Assembly: GCA_047528285.1 (NCBI GenBank)
Contig: CP180022.1
Coordinates: forward strand, 310,001-374,000
Source of the DNA: G047528285 sp047528285
GTDB lineage: Bacteria; Pseudomonadota; Gammaproteobacteria; Enterobacterales; Enterobacteriaceae
Reading direction: 5' to 3'
Length of the DNA stretch: 64,000 nucleotides
Position numbers and translations under genes: made by a program
Shown: one piece after another, positions 52,941-64,000 of the stretch
How positions within the stretch are numbered: position 1 is the first letter of the stretch
Layout of the letters: each line of letters opens with the position of its first letter
Notes under the pieces: model-generated
Databases searched by the model: none
Seen by the model: the letters and a program-made list of their open reading frames with translations, nothing else
What the model was told of the DNA's origin: nothing

Positions 52941-55900
52941 ACTAAATAAAACAAGTTTTTTTGAAAGAACATCAGATAAATGCGCAATATTACATCCTTA
53001 CAATAATAAAATCTTCTTCAATCAAAACGATAATATCTACTAAAACACTTAATAAAAAACAAAAATAGTAAATTTTATTTTTACTAAAATGATAGTAGAT
53101 TTTGAATAACTATACATAAAAAGAAATAATAATAACTAAAAGCGCATATTGTTATAAATATAGATAATATATTCTAACAATCGCTGCATATCTATAAATT
53201 AGATATTAATAAAAATAAAAAGCACTGCGAACAGCATAAAAACGTTTTCGTCCGTTCAAGCAAGTTATTTAAAATAAAAACATAAACAGTGGAAAAAGTA
53301 AACTCATTGCAAGAAGATTCTGTCTCTCTTGTAATTCTCAAACACACCCGTATAGTTTTAAAAAAAGTAGTGAGTTTTATGGAAACGCAAAAATATCGCA
53401 CTCCACATCAATCATGATCGATTTTGTATCAAATAAGCAGAATAATGATTAGGAGTGGAAAACAGATCTTTAAAAGTGTAATTATATCTTCAGAAAGATC
53501 CAGTCCCAAGATCGTCTGAATAACGTAAATCTTACGATCCTAAAACTCATAGAAATTAGATTTTATTAATTAGAAGGAAATTGAGAAAACTTCTATTCCA
53601 GTTATGTATATTTTATTCTACTAATTATCTAACAAAATTTCCTGTCTTCTTCAAAGAAGACAGGTAACTTATGATCGCCTAGCGTTAGAAAAAACGGCAA
53701 AACTTCGATATTTTTCGATTCCTATTAAAATCTCAACTCTAGGATTAAAGCGATAAAAAGCGACATTATTTATATAGATTATATTTTAACTGAATGATGG
53801 AAAATAAAAAAATTTGATAGAAATTAAAAATTAGAAAATATCAACTAATTTTTTAAATAAAAATTAAGAACTGCAATTAATAAGGTATTTTAAAAAACTA
53901 GATACAATTATAATTATTAATTAATAGACAGGTGTTATTTAATTATAACATGTAATTTTTATGATAACTACATTGACTTGTATCAATTTTTAGATAAATG
54001 AGATGCTCATCGCAACAACTAAAATAACATCCATTCACTCTAATTTATATTTTTAATTTTACAAAAAGAAGTGATTTAAATATTTTTTATAACTTATTAT
54101 ATCATCTGGATTTTTTTTAATAAAATATGTAAAATAAATTTAGTTGTTTTATCCGATAACTTTACATTCTCACCATTTTATTTTCAAAATATCTGATCGA
54201 CGCGCTTAACATACGAGACACAGATTCCCTGCGATTCTCAAATAAAGATTCATTAACAATTATCACACAGAAATTCTATTTGATCTCCCAAGAGTTATAT
54301 TTAGTAATTAAGCAATTTAATTTATATAAATTTTATTTATTAAATATAAATTGTTTATGTGGTTTTTTAATAAAATAAAAAACGAATAATTTTCAAAATA
54401 AAAAATAATCACAGACAAAATCCGCAGTTTTCTACATCTAGAAAACAAATATTAAAATTAAATAGATTGTTTATTTAAAAATGAGAAACACTCTGTGTTG
54501 TGCAGCACTTTTCTTCCAGAATTTCGATTTCTTTCTACCAAAAAATTATACAAGTGCTATCAATTTATTAATATATCATCGACCGCATATTAGCGTTATT
54601 ATTCAGAAACTACACTCTCTTAATAAATAATATTAATGAATATAATTAATCTACTATCATTTTTTTAAATTAAATCAAGAAATCTTGGTAAAACGCTAAG
54701 AAAAAGACCAAACACAGATTTTATCATCCAAAACTGTCTTGATAATCATCATATCTATATCTTAAAATACTTACCAGGAACCTTTAAGAAGATTTTTATA
54801 TCTTAGTAGATACAACAATCGATTACAATACATCTATACTATTAGAAAAGCATCTTGCTGGAAGTTGTGTTGTCAGTTAAATAACAAAACAATTTTAAAA
54901 TTTAACTTTGCATATAGCCAAGATGTTGAATCAACAATAGTGATTCAGTTACAATAATCACCTAAATTTTTAATTTATTTAACAAACCAATACTATAGCG
55001 CTTCTTAATACTATTAAAAACTACAAGAATAACTTGTGTAAGACTAAATGACTTCCCGTGTATAATAATTTTTAAATATAACACCATAATATGATATAAG
55101 AAGATAAATCTGAATTTATATATCCATATTAACCAAATCCCATGTTCATAAAATTATTTTTCTTCAAAAACAAAATTTTGTACGAATATCTCTTATTATT
55201 AATAAATTAAATTATTATGACTTTTTAATGATTATTAAATTAAGATAGTAAAAGAATACCACGTAATAGTTATTTTTTATTCGGAACATAAAAACACTTT
55301 TTATTTACTTCAAGTAGATAAACAATTTTAACTTAAAATTCTATGCTAGCCTGGAGCTTACTTTAATATAATTTAAATATATACCAGAACAAAATTTAAT
55401 CTATTATCTAATAGTGATTATTATCATAATTATATAAATAAACCATTCATCTTCTATATCTAAAATAATATTATATATCTTGTATATACATTTTTTCGTC
55501 ACATCGATATTAAAATAAAGTTTGAATGTTTCTAAACACTACAGACAGACATCACGTTGAACTCTTGTTATAAAACAACCATTACATGACACACCACCGA
55601 TTTTTACTGCAACAAAAGTAAATAGGATATATAAAATAAGTTTTAAAAAAATTAAAACATATCTAATCAACAAGTCTTGAGTCAAAATAAACACAACAAA
55701 TAATCCAATACCAATAAAAATATTAAAAATAAAAACAATAAATAGACAAGAAAGATAAGATTTTAAATCTGCAAATTAGTATTTCTAACTACATTATCTT
55801 ACAATAACTCGAATAACCATATTTAAAAAAAATGACGTCAATATGACACAAATTCATTTCCAATTAAAAAAGAAAACAATCATATCTAATTATTTTTATT

Positions 55901-58068
55901 TTTCCATTTATTCATTTTTTTGTAAATTAATAAAAATAGTAGCTTTAAACAAAAATATTTCTTATATCGTGATTTTGATCACGCATAATTATCTAATAGT
56001 TACTAGATACCTTCAATGTTAATGAAATGTGTTTTCCAAGTTAAGATGAAAAACATATCCCAGTGTAACAAATATAAAAGTTATTACAATAAAAAATCCA
56101 ATATCTATATCTTGTATAGATATAGACATCTTTATCTTTAATAAATTGATATAAAAAACTATCGCTATTTACGTCAGTTCTTTCCGATTGATACTCCTGA
56201 TATCAAGAGTAAAATATATAGCAATATAGTTATGCATTTCTCTATCAATAATACTTTTCATAATATTTATTTCTGTTGCTTCCTGATAGATTAATATATT
56301 GAATACCGACTTACTTTCTGCATTTTCTCTCTTCTTCTTACTCTTCTAACCGCCATACAAAAAACATGCAATACTGCCATTACTAAGTATATGATCTCGC
56401 CCACTAAGCTCGATAAGCTATAATGAATCCATGATGCCATCATCATGCCCAATAACTTTTACTAGCTTTAAAAAATTCAATACAAAGCGCCTCTGTAATA
56501 TCAAAAAAGATAGAATTTCATCACCTCAATAAGACAAATTTTCTTATAAATATTTATAAGAAAAAATACTCAAGATCCAAATAATCATTACCCCGGAATT
56601 CCTCAAATTCACCATAACTAATCTGATGGTACAGCTATAACAGCTAATCATTAACCTGATTACTTATTTTCTTGTTCCTCTGCGTTGTAAATTTAAAGTC
56701 CTAGTTACAACTACCGAGATCACCTTAATCTCTATTTCATGTTTTTCATTTTTATTTGATATGTTATATTTGTTATCCTAGGTAAACTAAACAATCTTTA
56801 GTTACTAAACTCTTCTCTGTACAAAATAGCATCGTCATCAAGAGCGATGCTATACAACAATATCTTTTATATGTTTAGAGAGATTCTTGATAGCTGTTAA
56901 AAGGCAACCACCTTCATTAATCAACAAAAAAGATAAAATGATATCGTCAAATTAGCAGTGATATTAACCAGAAAATTAATTCTCTCAGAAACAATCAATA
57001 TTATTCCGCATGAATTATTTTTAGATAAACAGATTTGTCATTATAGATAAGAACACACAAAGTGATATAAATCAGAAATTAATAATTTCCGCTGCCTACA
57101 AGCTAAGTCTTCTGACATGTAAGCATATTATTTTATACTATGAAATTAGATATTAGTAAAGCTTAATTTATCTACATTTTACAGACCTGTAATCACTCTG
57201 CATCTAGACAATAACCAAGCCTAATATGTTATGTAATCAACGCCTAAACTCAATGGCTGAAATAAATCGCAATCCTACAAATTATAGATAGGATATAATC
57301 CTAAAATTAATAGTATTTTTATCTATAAATATTCTAATTTCTATACTAGAAGTCCCTAATAAAAGCGTAACTTTATTCAGAACGAATATTTAATAAAGCA
57401 AGTCATCATCTATAAGCATAGAAATTTACTTTTTTATAAATCAAAAATGGCATCAAGTATGACAATAGTCACTTAGCAATAAGGAGAACAGAGCAAAAAG
57501 TGATAAAAACTGATAAGATTTTAGTTTTGTCTATATTTATCTTAATAAATCAAGCGAAAATATTCTGGTAAGAAAGTTCACTTTCAGTTAAAGAACCTGT
57601 GTAATTATTTTTATATAAAGGTATTGACGATAAATACCAGGAAACAAAATTGCTCTTTGATGATTCTTAATCAGCATTGCATCAGACTAGCAGAAATTAA
57701 TTTGTAGCCACTAGGCAGATCAATGCAAATATGACGTGAGAACACAGAAATAAAAAAACTGGAAAAAAGCAGGATGCGACAGAAAAGGTTACAACAAATC
57801 TGAACTTATCACGCTAAACACAACACCTGCCTATCCTGGGCGCACCTATCGAACATCGTCAGATGGTACGTTCGACAATAAAAGCCATGTGGTTTTTCTT
57901 CATAAAAACAAAAAATCTCCCCAACTTTACTTTTTCAGGTGGTAGAATCTATTTTCTGTAAATGCACGCACCACAATAACCTTAGAAAAATACCACTACG
58001 ATAATTGTTCGCTTACAAGTACAAACCTAACCATCGTCTCCGCCGTAGATTTCTTAAAACACATGACG
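52941..58068. other. largest gene desert, about 5 kb
   Basis: From here to the end of rne the sequence is almost uniformly AT-rich, with no credible frame. One neat hairpin lies at 53641-53664. The last 350 bases before rne (57700-58068) are more GC-rich. They may hold decayed 3' coding sequence of rne or the flagellar neighbour found there in E. coli, but I cannot align them. Confidence 0.45.
53641..53664. terminator. perfect 10-11 bp hairpin
   Basis: CCTGTCTTCT / AGAAGACAGG around a TCAA loop. It stands isolated in the desert, is followed by TAACTT rather than a U-run, and has an unknown role; a relic terminator is the simplest reading. Confidence 0.35.
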
Positions 58069-60669
58069 TCAACCGCCTGATTTTTCCTCCTGTTGAGGCT
58101 GTTGCTTAAAACCATCAACAATCACTGATAACTCGGAATGTAAAGCTACATCTGGCACTTCGTTATCGTGCTCCAAGTGCTTGATTGGAATTATAGGATA
58201 GCTCGCCCACACTTGACCCGAGAGCATTTCCGGCGGCGACACGATCGAATTAATGATAGGTGATGATGCTTGTGATGAGAGCGGATTTCGTTCGTTACGG
58301 TATCGACGACGACGCTGACGGCCGCTACTGACACGCAAATGACGAGATGTACGGCGAACAAGAGGCAACGCCTCGTTACGTTTAATTTCAGAACTGTCTT
58401 TATTGACTACTACCGAATTATTCTCGTTTTGAAAAAAACTGACACCATCATCCTGACTCGTTGCATTGATCGGAAGAATTCTCCTACTAACATCATCCCG
58501 AATTTTACGATTTACCGAACGCCGCTGACGACGCGGCCGAAGGTGACTCAGTTTATCTTTCTCGCTAACAGCAGCACAGACATCCCGCGGCTCTATTCCG
58601 ATGACTGGTTGCGATTTAATTTCCTGCTCTTTCTGAAGCGAGTTGACAACCTGCGCTTTCCACTCCGGATGATGACGCCGTTGGAGATCATGAGGCTGTT
58701 CGCATTGTAAATCATCGCGCTCATCGCAGCACTGACGCGGCTGCCGGTTTATTTGAACGTCATGACTCTTCGCTTTTTCGTTATCATCGCGATGATGATG
58801 GATACTCGGACAAAGATGATCGTAGTAATCCTTCTGATTCTGATGGCACGACAGTTTTCCCTCGACCGCAGCCTCAACAATCACCGCTTTAGCTGTGTTG
58901 ACTTTCTGCTGTTGATCTCGTAGACCAATAAGAGATTTAAAACCATCGATCAGCCAGCCTAACAGGCTGCATGGTGCGAACATGGTTTTTGCGGTGGTAA
59001 CAACAGGAACCGTCTGCATGGCAATTTTAGAGGCAACAGATTTCTCACTAACTAAAGGCGAACCTGGCATAACAAAAGATACCGACACTGGCGCAGCACG
59101 ACACTGACGCTCAATGACAGATTCCTCTGAAAGTTGGGTTATCTCTGCTTCATGCAGTTGTGGAAGTAGGTAGCTTAGGGTAGAAGCTGCTTCGCCCTTC
59201 CGAACGCGCAGAACCGCGTAATGCGGGGTCTGTATTTGATCATTCGGAACAATAATTGCTCGGACACCACCCTGACGTTTCTCAATTGCATTAAGAGCTT
59301 CTCGTTTCTCGTTCAGCAGATAGGAAGCAATGGGGACCGGCACGATGGCATGTACTTCGTGGGTATGCTCTTTCAACGCCTCTTCTTCAATAAGCCGTAG
59401 AATGGAAAGAGAAAGAGATTCATTATCACGGATTGTCCCAGTACCCCCGCAACGAGGGCAAACGTGATGGCTTGATTCTCTAAGAGAGGGACTCAGACGT
59501 TGACGAGAAAGTTCCAGCAAACCAAATCTTGAAATGCGGCCTATTTGAATTCTTGCTCGATCTTGACGAACTAATTCGCGCAAACAATTTTCCACTTCAC
59601 GCTGATGACGCATCGGCATCATGTCAATAAAGTCAATAACAATTAACCCACCTAGATCACGTAAACGCAATTGACGGGCAATTTCATCAGTCGCCTCAAG
59701 ATTAGTATTAAAAGCAGTTTCTTCGATATCACCGCCACGAGTTGAACGAGCGGAGTTAATATCAATTGCAGTAAGCGCCTCAGTAGTGTCGATAACAATG
59801 GAACCTCCAGAAGGCAATCGCACTTCACGCTGAAACGCGGATTCAATCTGTGATTCGATTTGGTAGTGGCTAAACAGAGGAATTTCACCGCTGTAGAGTT
59901 TTATTTTACTAATAAAATTCAGACGGCCCAAGGATACAATATGCTCTTTTGCCAGATTTAGTACTGTAGGATTATCGATCAGAATTTCGCCAATATCAGG
60001 ACGTAAGTGATCTCGAAAAGCGCGGACAATAACATTACTTTCCTGGTGAATTAAAAACGGGGCAGGCCTTCCTTCAGAAGCTTTTTTAATCGCGTGCCAG
60101 TGTTTAAGGCGAAAACTTAAATCCCACTGCAATGCATCAGCCGACTTTCCAACACCAGCAGTGCGAACAATAAGACCCATACCTTCCGGTAAGTTAAGAG
60201 AGGATAAAGCTTCTTTCAACTCACTACGATCGTCACCTTCGATACGGCGCGAAATGCCGCCCGCCCGCGGATTGTTTGGCATTAGTACCAGATAACTGCC
60301 AGCTAAGCTAATAAAAGTGGTCAGCGCCGCGCCTTTATTCCCCCTTTCTTCTTTATCAACCTGAACAATAACTTCCTGGCCTTCACGCAGCACATCCTTA
60401 ATATTGAGTCTTCCGTGAGAAGAAAATGAAGGAGGAAAATATTCGCGGGAAATTTCTTTAAGGGGAAGAAAACCGTGGCGCTCTGCGCCATAATCCACAA
60501 ACGCCGCTTCCAAGCTAGGTTCAATACGAATAATTTTGCCCTTGTAAATATTAGCTTTCTTTTGCTTATATCCAGGACTTTCAATATCTAACTCATAGAG
60601 GCTTTGGCCATCTACCAAAGCAACACGCCACTCTTCCTTTTGAGTTGCGTTAATTAACATTCTTTTCAT
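58069..60669 (-). CDS. rne: ribonuclease E, shortened scaffold
   Basis: Main endoribonuclease for mRNA decay and rRNA/tRNA processing. It has 866 residues against 1,061 in E. coli. The catalytic half (1-520) is almost unchanged: S1 domain about 35-120, metal-binding Asp303 (TAIDINS) and Asp346 (IVIDFID), zinc-link Cys404 and Cys407 (VCPRCGG). Then come the membrane helix SLLGWLIDGFKSLIGL (about 572-587), a much weakened first arginine-rich region, LRPRRQRRSVNRKIRD (like the enolase-site region), and the second arginine-rich region SRHLRVSSGRQRRRRYRNER. PPEMLSGQVWASYPII still matches, but the long acidic tail and the C-terminal PNPase site are missing. Start ATGAAAAGAATG as in E. coli. Divergent from rluC, as in E. 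coli. Confidence 0.97.
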   Translation of the reverse strand: MKRMLINATQKEEWRVALVDGQSLYELDIESPGYKQKKANIYKGKIIRIEPSLEAAFVDYGAERHGFLPLKEISREYFPPSFSSHGRLNIKDVLREGQEVIVQVDKEERGNKGAALTTFISLAGSYLVLMPNNPRAGGISRRIEGDDRSELKEALSSLNLPEGMGLIVRTAGVGKSADALQWDLSFRLKHWHAIKKASEGRPAPFLIHQESNVIVRAFRDHLRPDIGEILIDNPTVLNLAKEHIVSLGRLNFISKIKLYSGEIPLFSHYQIESQIESAFQREVRLPSGGSIVIDTTEALTAIDINSARSTRGGDIEETAFNTNLEATDEIARQLRLRDLGGLIVIDFIDMMPMRHQREVENCLRELVRQDRARIQIGRISRFGLLELSRQRLSPSLRESSHHVCPRCGGTGTIRDNESLSLSILRLIEEEALKEHTHEVHAIVPVPIASYLLNEKREALNAIEKRQGGVRAIIVPNDQIQTPHYAVLRVRKGEAASTLSYLLPQLHEAEITQLSEESVIERQCRAAPVSVSFVMPGSPLVSEKSVASKIAMQTVPVVTTAKTMFAPCSLLGWLIDGFKSLIGLRDQQQKVNTAKAVIVEAAVEGKLSCHQNQKDYYDHLCPSIHHHRDDNEKAKSHDVQINRQPRQCCDERDDLQCEQPHDLQRRHHPEWKAQVVNSLQKEQEIKSQPVIGIEPRDVCAAVSEKDKLSHLRPRRQRRSVNRKIRDDVSRRILPINATSQDDGVSFFQNENNSVVVNKDSSEIKRNEALPLVRRTSRHLRVSSGRQRRRRYRNERNPLSSQASSPIINSIVSPPEMLSGQVWASYPIIPIKHLEHDNEVPDVALHSELSVIVDGFKQQPQQEEKSGG

Positions 60670-61217
60670 CGTAACTTACTCATTTTTATACATTGGCATC
60701 AGAGCTGCAGGAGAAATTGCATTATCAGGTCATCACAGATAACCCTATAACTTAGGGGAAACCCATCAGCTTTACAGTGATCGCTTGAGAAAGGCTATAT
60801 TGTTTGGTAACCCGTTTCCTATTGCTGGAAACAGAATTTTTATAGTAGAACATCACCTGATATTTGTTACCAAAACGGGTTCCTTTTCCGATCAAGCTGC
60901 AATCCACAGCCTGCTAACCACCTGATAAACCAATATGTCTTTTACCATTACTACACTTACACTGAAATAGAAAATTCATTTTTTTCAATAACCTGTCCTA
61001 GACGCAAAGCATGGAAAGTAAATTAATTATCCCACTACTGACATACATATAGCAAGACGACTTCTAGCTGTCGATGATGAGTCTCAAACTCATCCTTATG
61101 GCTTCTTATTGAAGTACACAAAGAAGCCACGAATAAAAATATTCTCATTGATGCACAAACAGTTAAACACATAAAAAGAAGTGGCGCTATGGTGTAGATA
61201 TATTTAGAATAGTAATC
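60670..61217. promoter_or_regulatory. structured rne-rluC intergenic region
   Basis: This divergent control region holds several perfect hairpins. CCCTA/TAGGG (60743-60757) and GTTTCC/GGAAAC (60814-60832) would lie in the rne leader. GATGAGT/ACTCATC (61076-61094) and GGCTTCTT/AAGAAGCC (61100-61128) lie nearer rluC. AACCCGTTT and its complement also pair across about 70 bases. In E. coli the long rne leader has hairpins through which RNase E limits its own mRNA; a similar control is possible here, but I cannot align the elements. Confidence 0.35.
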
Positions 61218-62177
61218 ATGAATGAGAATAATTTCGGTGTGTGTTTTGTTACCATCTCTATAGACGAAACCGGTCAGAGAATTGACAATTTTTTGCGTAC
61301 GCGCCTCAAATGGGTGCCGAAAAGTATGATTTATCGCATTGTGCGTAAAGGCGAAGTACGCGTTAATAAAAAAAAGGTGAAACCGAAATACAAACTAAAA
61401 AATGATGATTTAATACGTATTCCGCCAATACGTCAATTACATGAAAAAGCACCCATCTTTCCTAAAGAAACACCAAATAAAGTCACTGCACTAAATGATG
61501 CAGTGCTCTATGAAGATGATTATTTGCTTATCCTAAACAAACCATCTGGCACCGCTGTACATGGCGGAAGTGGTATAAGTTTTGGTATCATTGAAGGTTT
61601 ACGCGCTATTCGCCCAGGTTCAACTTTTTTAGAATTGGTTCATCGCCTGGACAGACCCACCTCCGGTTTGCTATTGATAGCTAAGAAACGTTCGGTGTTA
61701 CGCGCATTACATATCCAATTACGTACTAAGAAAATGCAAAAATATTATCTGGCACTTGTACGAGGTCAGTGGCAATCCAGCGTCAAATCTATTTCTGCGC
61801 CACTGCTAAAAAATATGCAAGCCAACACGAAACTTGTTGTGCGTGTAAACAACGAGGGGAGCCCAGCAGAAACTCGTTTTAAAGTGGAAGAACGATTTAC
61901 TACAGCTACTCTAGTCCGAGCCAGTCCAATAACAGGGCGCACTCACCAGATACGAGTGCATGCCCAATATGCAGGTCATCCTGTTGCATTTGACGAGCGC
62001 TACGGCGACGCCGCATTCAATAAGCAATTGAATGGCTGCAACCTAAATCGTCTATTTTTACACGCTTGTGCACTGCGCTTTAATCATCCCGGCATCAATA
62101 AAAAAATACATATCGAGGCGCCACTGGATGAATCGTTACAGCAATGTCTGCTTTACCTACGCACCCATCACAAATAG
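61218..62177 (+). CDS. rluC: 23S rRNA pseudouridine synthase RluC
   Basis: Makes pseudouridines 955, 2504 and 2580 of 23S rRNA. It has 319 residues, as in E. coli. The N-terminal S4 RNA-binding domain (about 20-80) contains QRIDNFLRTRLKWVPKS. The catalytic domain has HRLDRPTSG with the nucleophile Asp145, then TGRTHQIRVHAQYAGHP. The usual Asp after HRLDR is Pro here, outside the catalytic position. No clear ribosome site precedes the ATG. The dead or missing yceF-rpmF neighbours are not recognised downstream. Confidence 0.97.
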   Translation: MNENNFGVCFVTISIDETGQRIDNFLRTRLKWVPKSMIYRIVRKGEVRVNKKKVKPKYKLKNDDLIRIPPIRQLHEKAPIFPKETPNKVTALNDAVLYEDDYLLILNKPSGTAVHGGSGISFGIIEGLRAIRPGSTFLELVHRLDRPTSGLLLIAKKRSVLRALHIQLRTKKMQKYYLALVRGQWQSSVKSISAPLLKNMQANTKLVVRVNNEGSPAETRFKVEERFTTATLVRASPITGRTHQIRVHAQYAGHPVAFDERYGDAAFNKQLNGCNLNRLFLHACALRFNHPGINKKIHIEAPLDESLQQCLLYLRTHHK

Positions 62178-64000
62178 CCGCATCAACAATATTCGAGCTC
62201 TAAAAATATAATTAAAGTTTATGATACACATATAAAAGCAATTAATTTGTTTTCAAAAAAAAATACCGCCTACTAAATGAAAATTTGAATTTTACAAGAA
62301 TTAGAAAACTGAGATATTTATTCAAATACTTCATTTTAGTCATATTTAATAAATTAACTCTAACCAGAAATTATTAAATAATCGAAAGATAGATAAATAA
62401 ATATTAAAAAAATATTGAATACTCTTACATTTATTTACCAAGGTGATGAGTATGGTGGAATCATGAATCATATTAATTAATTATGTATGTTTTTTATTTT
62501 TTAATAATGAATCATGACAAAAATTTTACTATCCTCCATTTGTTACACTAAAACAGATAGAGTTTAATCTGATGATTGGAATTAAAATTTATTAAAAATT
62601 TCTATGAAATTTCTCTATTTCTCTGTCTTTAAATGAAATCAAGAATATTTCTCTCTGCTATCATAAGTATAAAGAATCAGTAAAAGTTTTAATACCTACA
62701 TAAGACAATTTTATTTTACTCAAGAAAAACAACAACTTTAACGTGAAGAACCATGCTATCAGAGACTTAGTGTGGCAGAATTTCTTCAAATATATAAAAC
62801 AAATATATAGACCACTATGCAATATCTATAAATTATCCATCTATACTAAAAATTCTATTCATTACTATATCAACGATAGTCATTATATGTAGCAATCTTG
62901 ATTACCCTTCTTTATCACAAAAAAAATCAAAATAATTTTAAAATACGGATAAAAAAGATATAACCTTGAATGTTTTCTACTAAATATCTATGAATTAAAA
63001 TCTATTATATTCAGTTCAACAAAGACAGATAATGTTAAATATTTATCATCATGAACGTCAAAATATAAAATAAACATAATTAATACATATGAATTAAAAC
63101 AGAATATTAACATTAAATGTTAACCAGTTATCGAGTGTTTTTTGTAAAACCAAAATTAAATATTTAACATAATAACAATTATTACCAACATAAATACTCA
63201 GTTTCTGCATCTAAAATAAGTATTAAAATAATTCTAAAAACATGTTAAAACACAATATATAAAATATCAATTAAATTGTAACTATTAGATTTCTTGATAA
63301 AATATAAAATTCTATATTTTTTTTAGTGATATTAAAAATAATGATGGAATATTCCTACACGATCCATACAATAACACTATTACGACATATACTTGTTGTT
63401 TTACGTTAAAACCTCTACAACTCAGAGAATTGGATATTACATAAATACTCCTTCAGTTAAATTGAGTCCTAGTTTAGTAAAAGTATCCAGAAATAACATG
63501 CAGGTTAATTACTAATACTCTTGCTTATGTAAAAGAGATATTATAGAGAAAAACATTTCTTTTTATAAAAGAAATAACTTAACTATCAAATATTTACAAA
63601 TAAAATAAGTAAAAATTCCATACAAATGTCAATTTTTTAATTTATTAATAACAAATGCTCTTATGATTTTATTAAGACAAATCATAGAAAACACAACATG
63701 ATCCATATACGAAAGTATGGAAATAAAAAAATGCAATATAGTTTTAATGTTAGATTTATTTACTACTACATCTGTAACAAATGTTTTATAACTTTCCAGT
63801 TTACTTTACTTTATTGAGTAAATCTAAATTAATAATTTAATAAACTATTATTAATATAACAATGAATAGTATTCAAATTCAGAAACATTCTTCTAGAAAA
63901 TGTATTATTAATTTAAATACCTTATAAACTATTTAAAAATTACACAAAATAAGATCATTAAGATCATATTACACCGTTTTTTTAAATTGTTACCTTCTGT
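62178..64000. other. gene desert
   Basis: AT-rich to the window end, with no credible open frame. In E. coli yceF, yceD, rpmF and the fab genes follow rluC; none is visible here. Confidence 0.5.

Noticed and set aside
1..64000. Search for CRISPR arrays, insertion-sequence ends, toxin-antitoxin pairs and phage genes
   Set aside because: No regularly spaced repeats, transposase motifs or such gene pairs were seen by eye.

Overview
The window looks like part of the chromosome of a host-restricted, vertically inherited insect endosymbiont of the Enterobacterales, in an unfinished stage of genome erosion. Every recognisable gene is closest to its E. coli / Serratia / Sodalis-type counterpart in length, motifs and neighbours. 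Only about 19 kb of 64 kb (20 intact protein genes plus 8 tRNA genes) is functional. The rest is very AT-rich sequence without open genes. In several places it is visibly dead gene: conserved peptides broken by stops and frameshifts, in exactly the gene order expected for enterobacteria. I see no insertion sequences, phage, CRISPR or defence genes. The host bacterium could be a Serratia symbiotica-like or Sodalis-allied symbiont; I cannot tell which from this window.

Layout. 2.5-4.8 kb: ridA-pyrI-pyrB (minus), with an unusual ~400 bp gap inside pyrBI. 8.7-12.5 kb: rsmC (minus), a dead holD, rimI and prfC (plus), the E. coli order with yjjG deleted. 14.6-15.8 kb: metC. 17.3-21.5 kb: dead ytjB, serB and radA leading into an intact nadR, again the E. 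coli order. 23.5-27.4 kb: rnb, a probable dead mepH, grxD and rnt (lhr deleted). 28.0 kb: tRNA-Arg(CCU). 30.0-31.8 kb: minC-minD-minE. 34.2-35.3 kb: tRNA-Glu, tRNA-Asp and tRNA-Trp, the tRNAs of an rrnC-type ribosomal operon whose rRNA genes have gone. 36.8-38.2 kb: dnaB with a possible stub of alr. 39.8-42.9 kb: aroE-tsaC-(dead yrdD?)-smg-(dead dprA). 47.6-48.1 kb: the argX-hisR-leuT-proM tRNA operon. 49.5-50.8 kb: a dead digH (yddW). 58.1-62.2 kb: rne and rluC, divergent as in E. coli.

Functions kept. Information processing dominates: replicative helicase DnaB, release factor RF3, RNases E, II and T, rRNA modification (RsmC, RluC), RimI, the t6A enzyme TsaC and tRNAs. Division-site selection (MinCDE), NAD salvage (NadR), pyrimidine synthesis (PyrBI), Fe-S handling (GrxD), enamine detoxification (RidA) and two amino-acid steps (AroE, MetC) also remain. 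The last group would fit a nutritional symbiont or co-symbiont (inference).

The hunt found no obviously new biological system. The notable observations are gene fossils that explain misleading start codons (radA in front of nadR, dprA around the smg start), the stripped rRNA operon with an apparent new promoter, a shortened RNase E scaffold, and a set of long perfect palindromes in otherwise decayed DNA.
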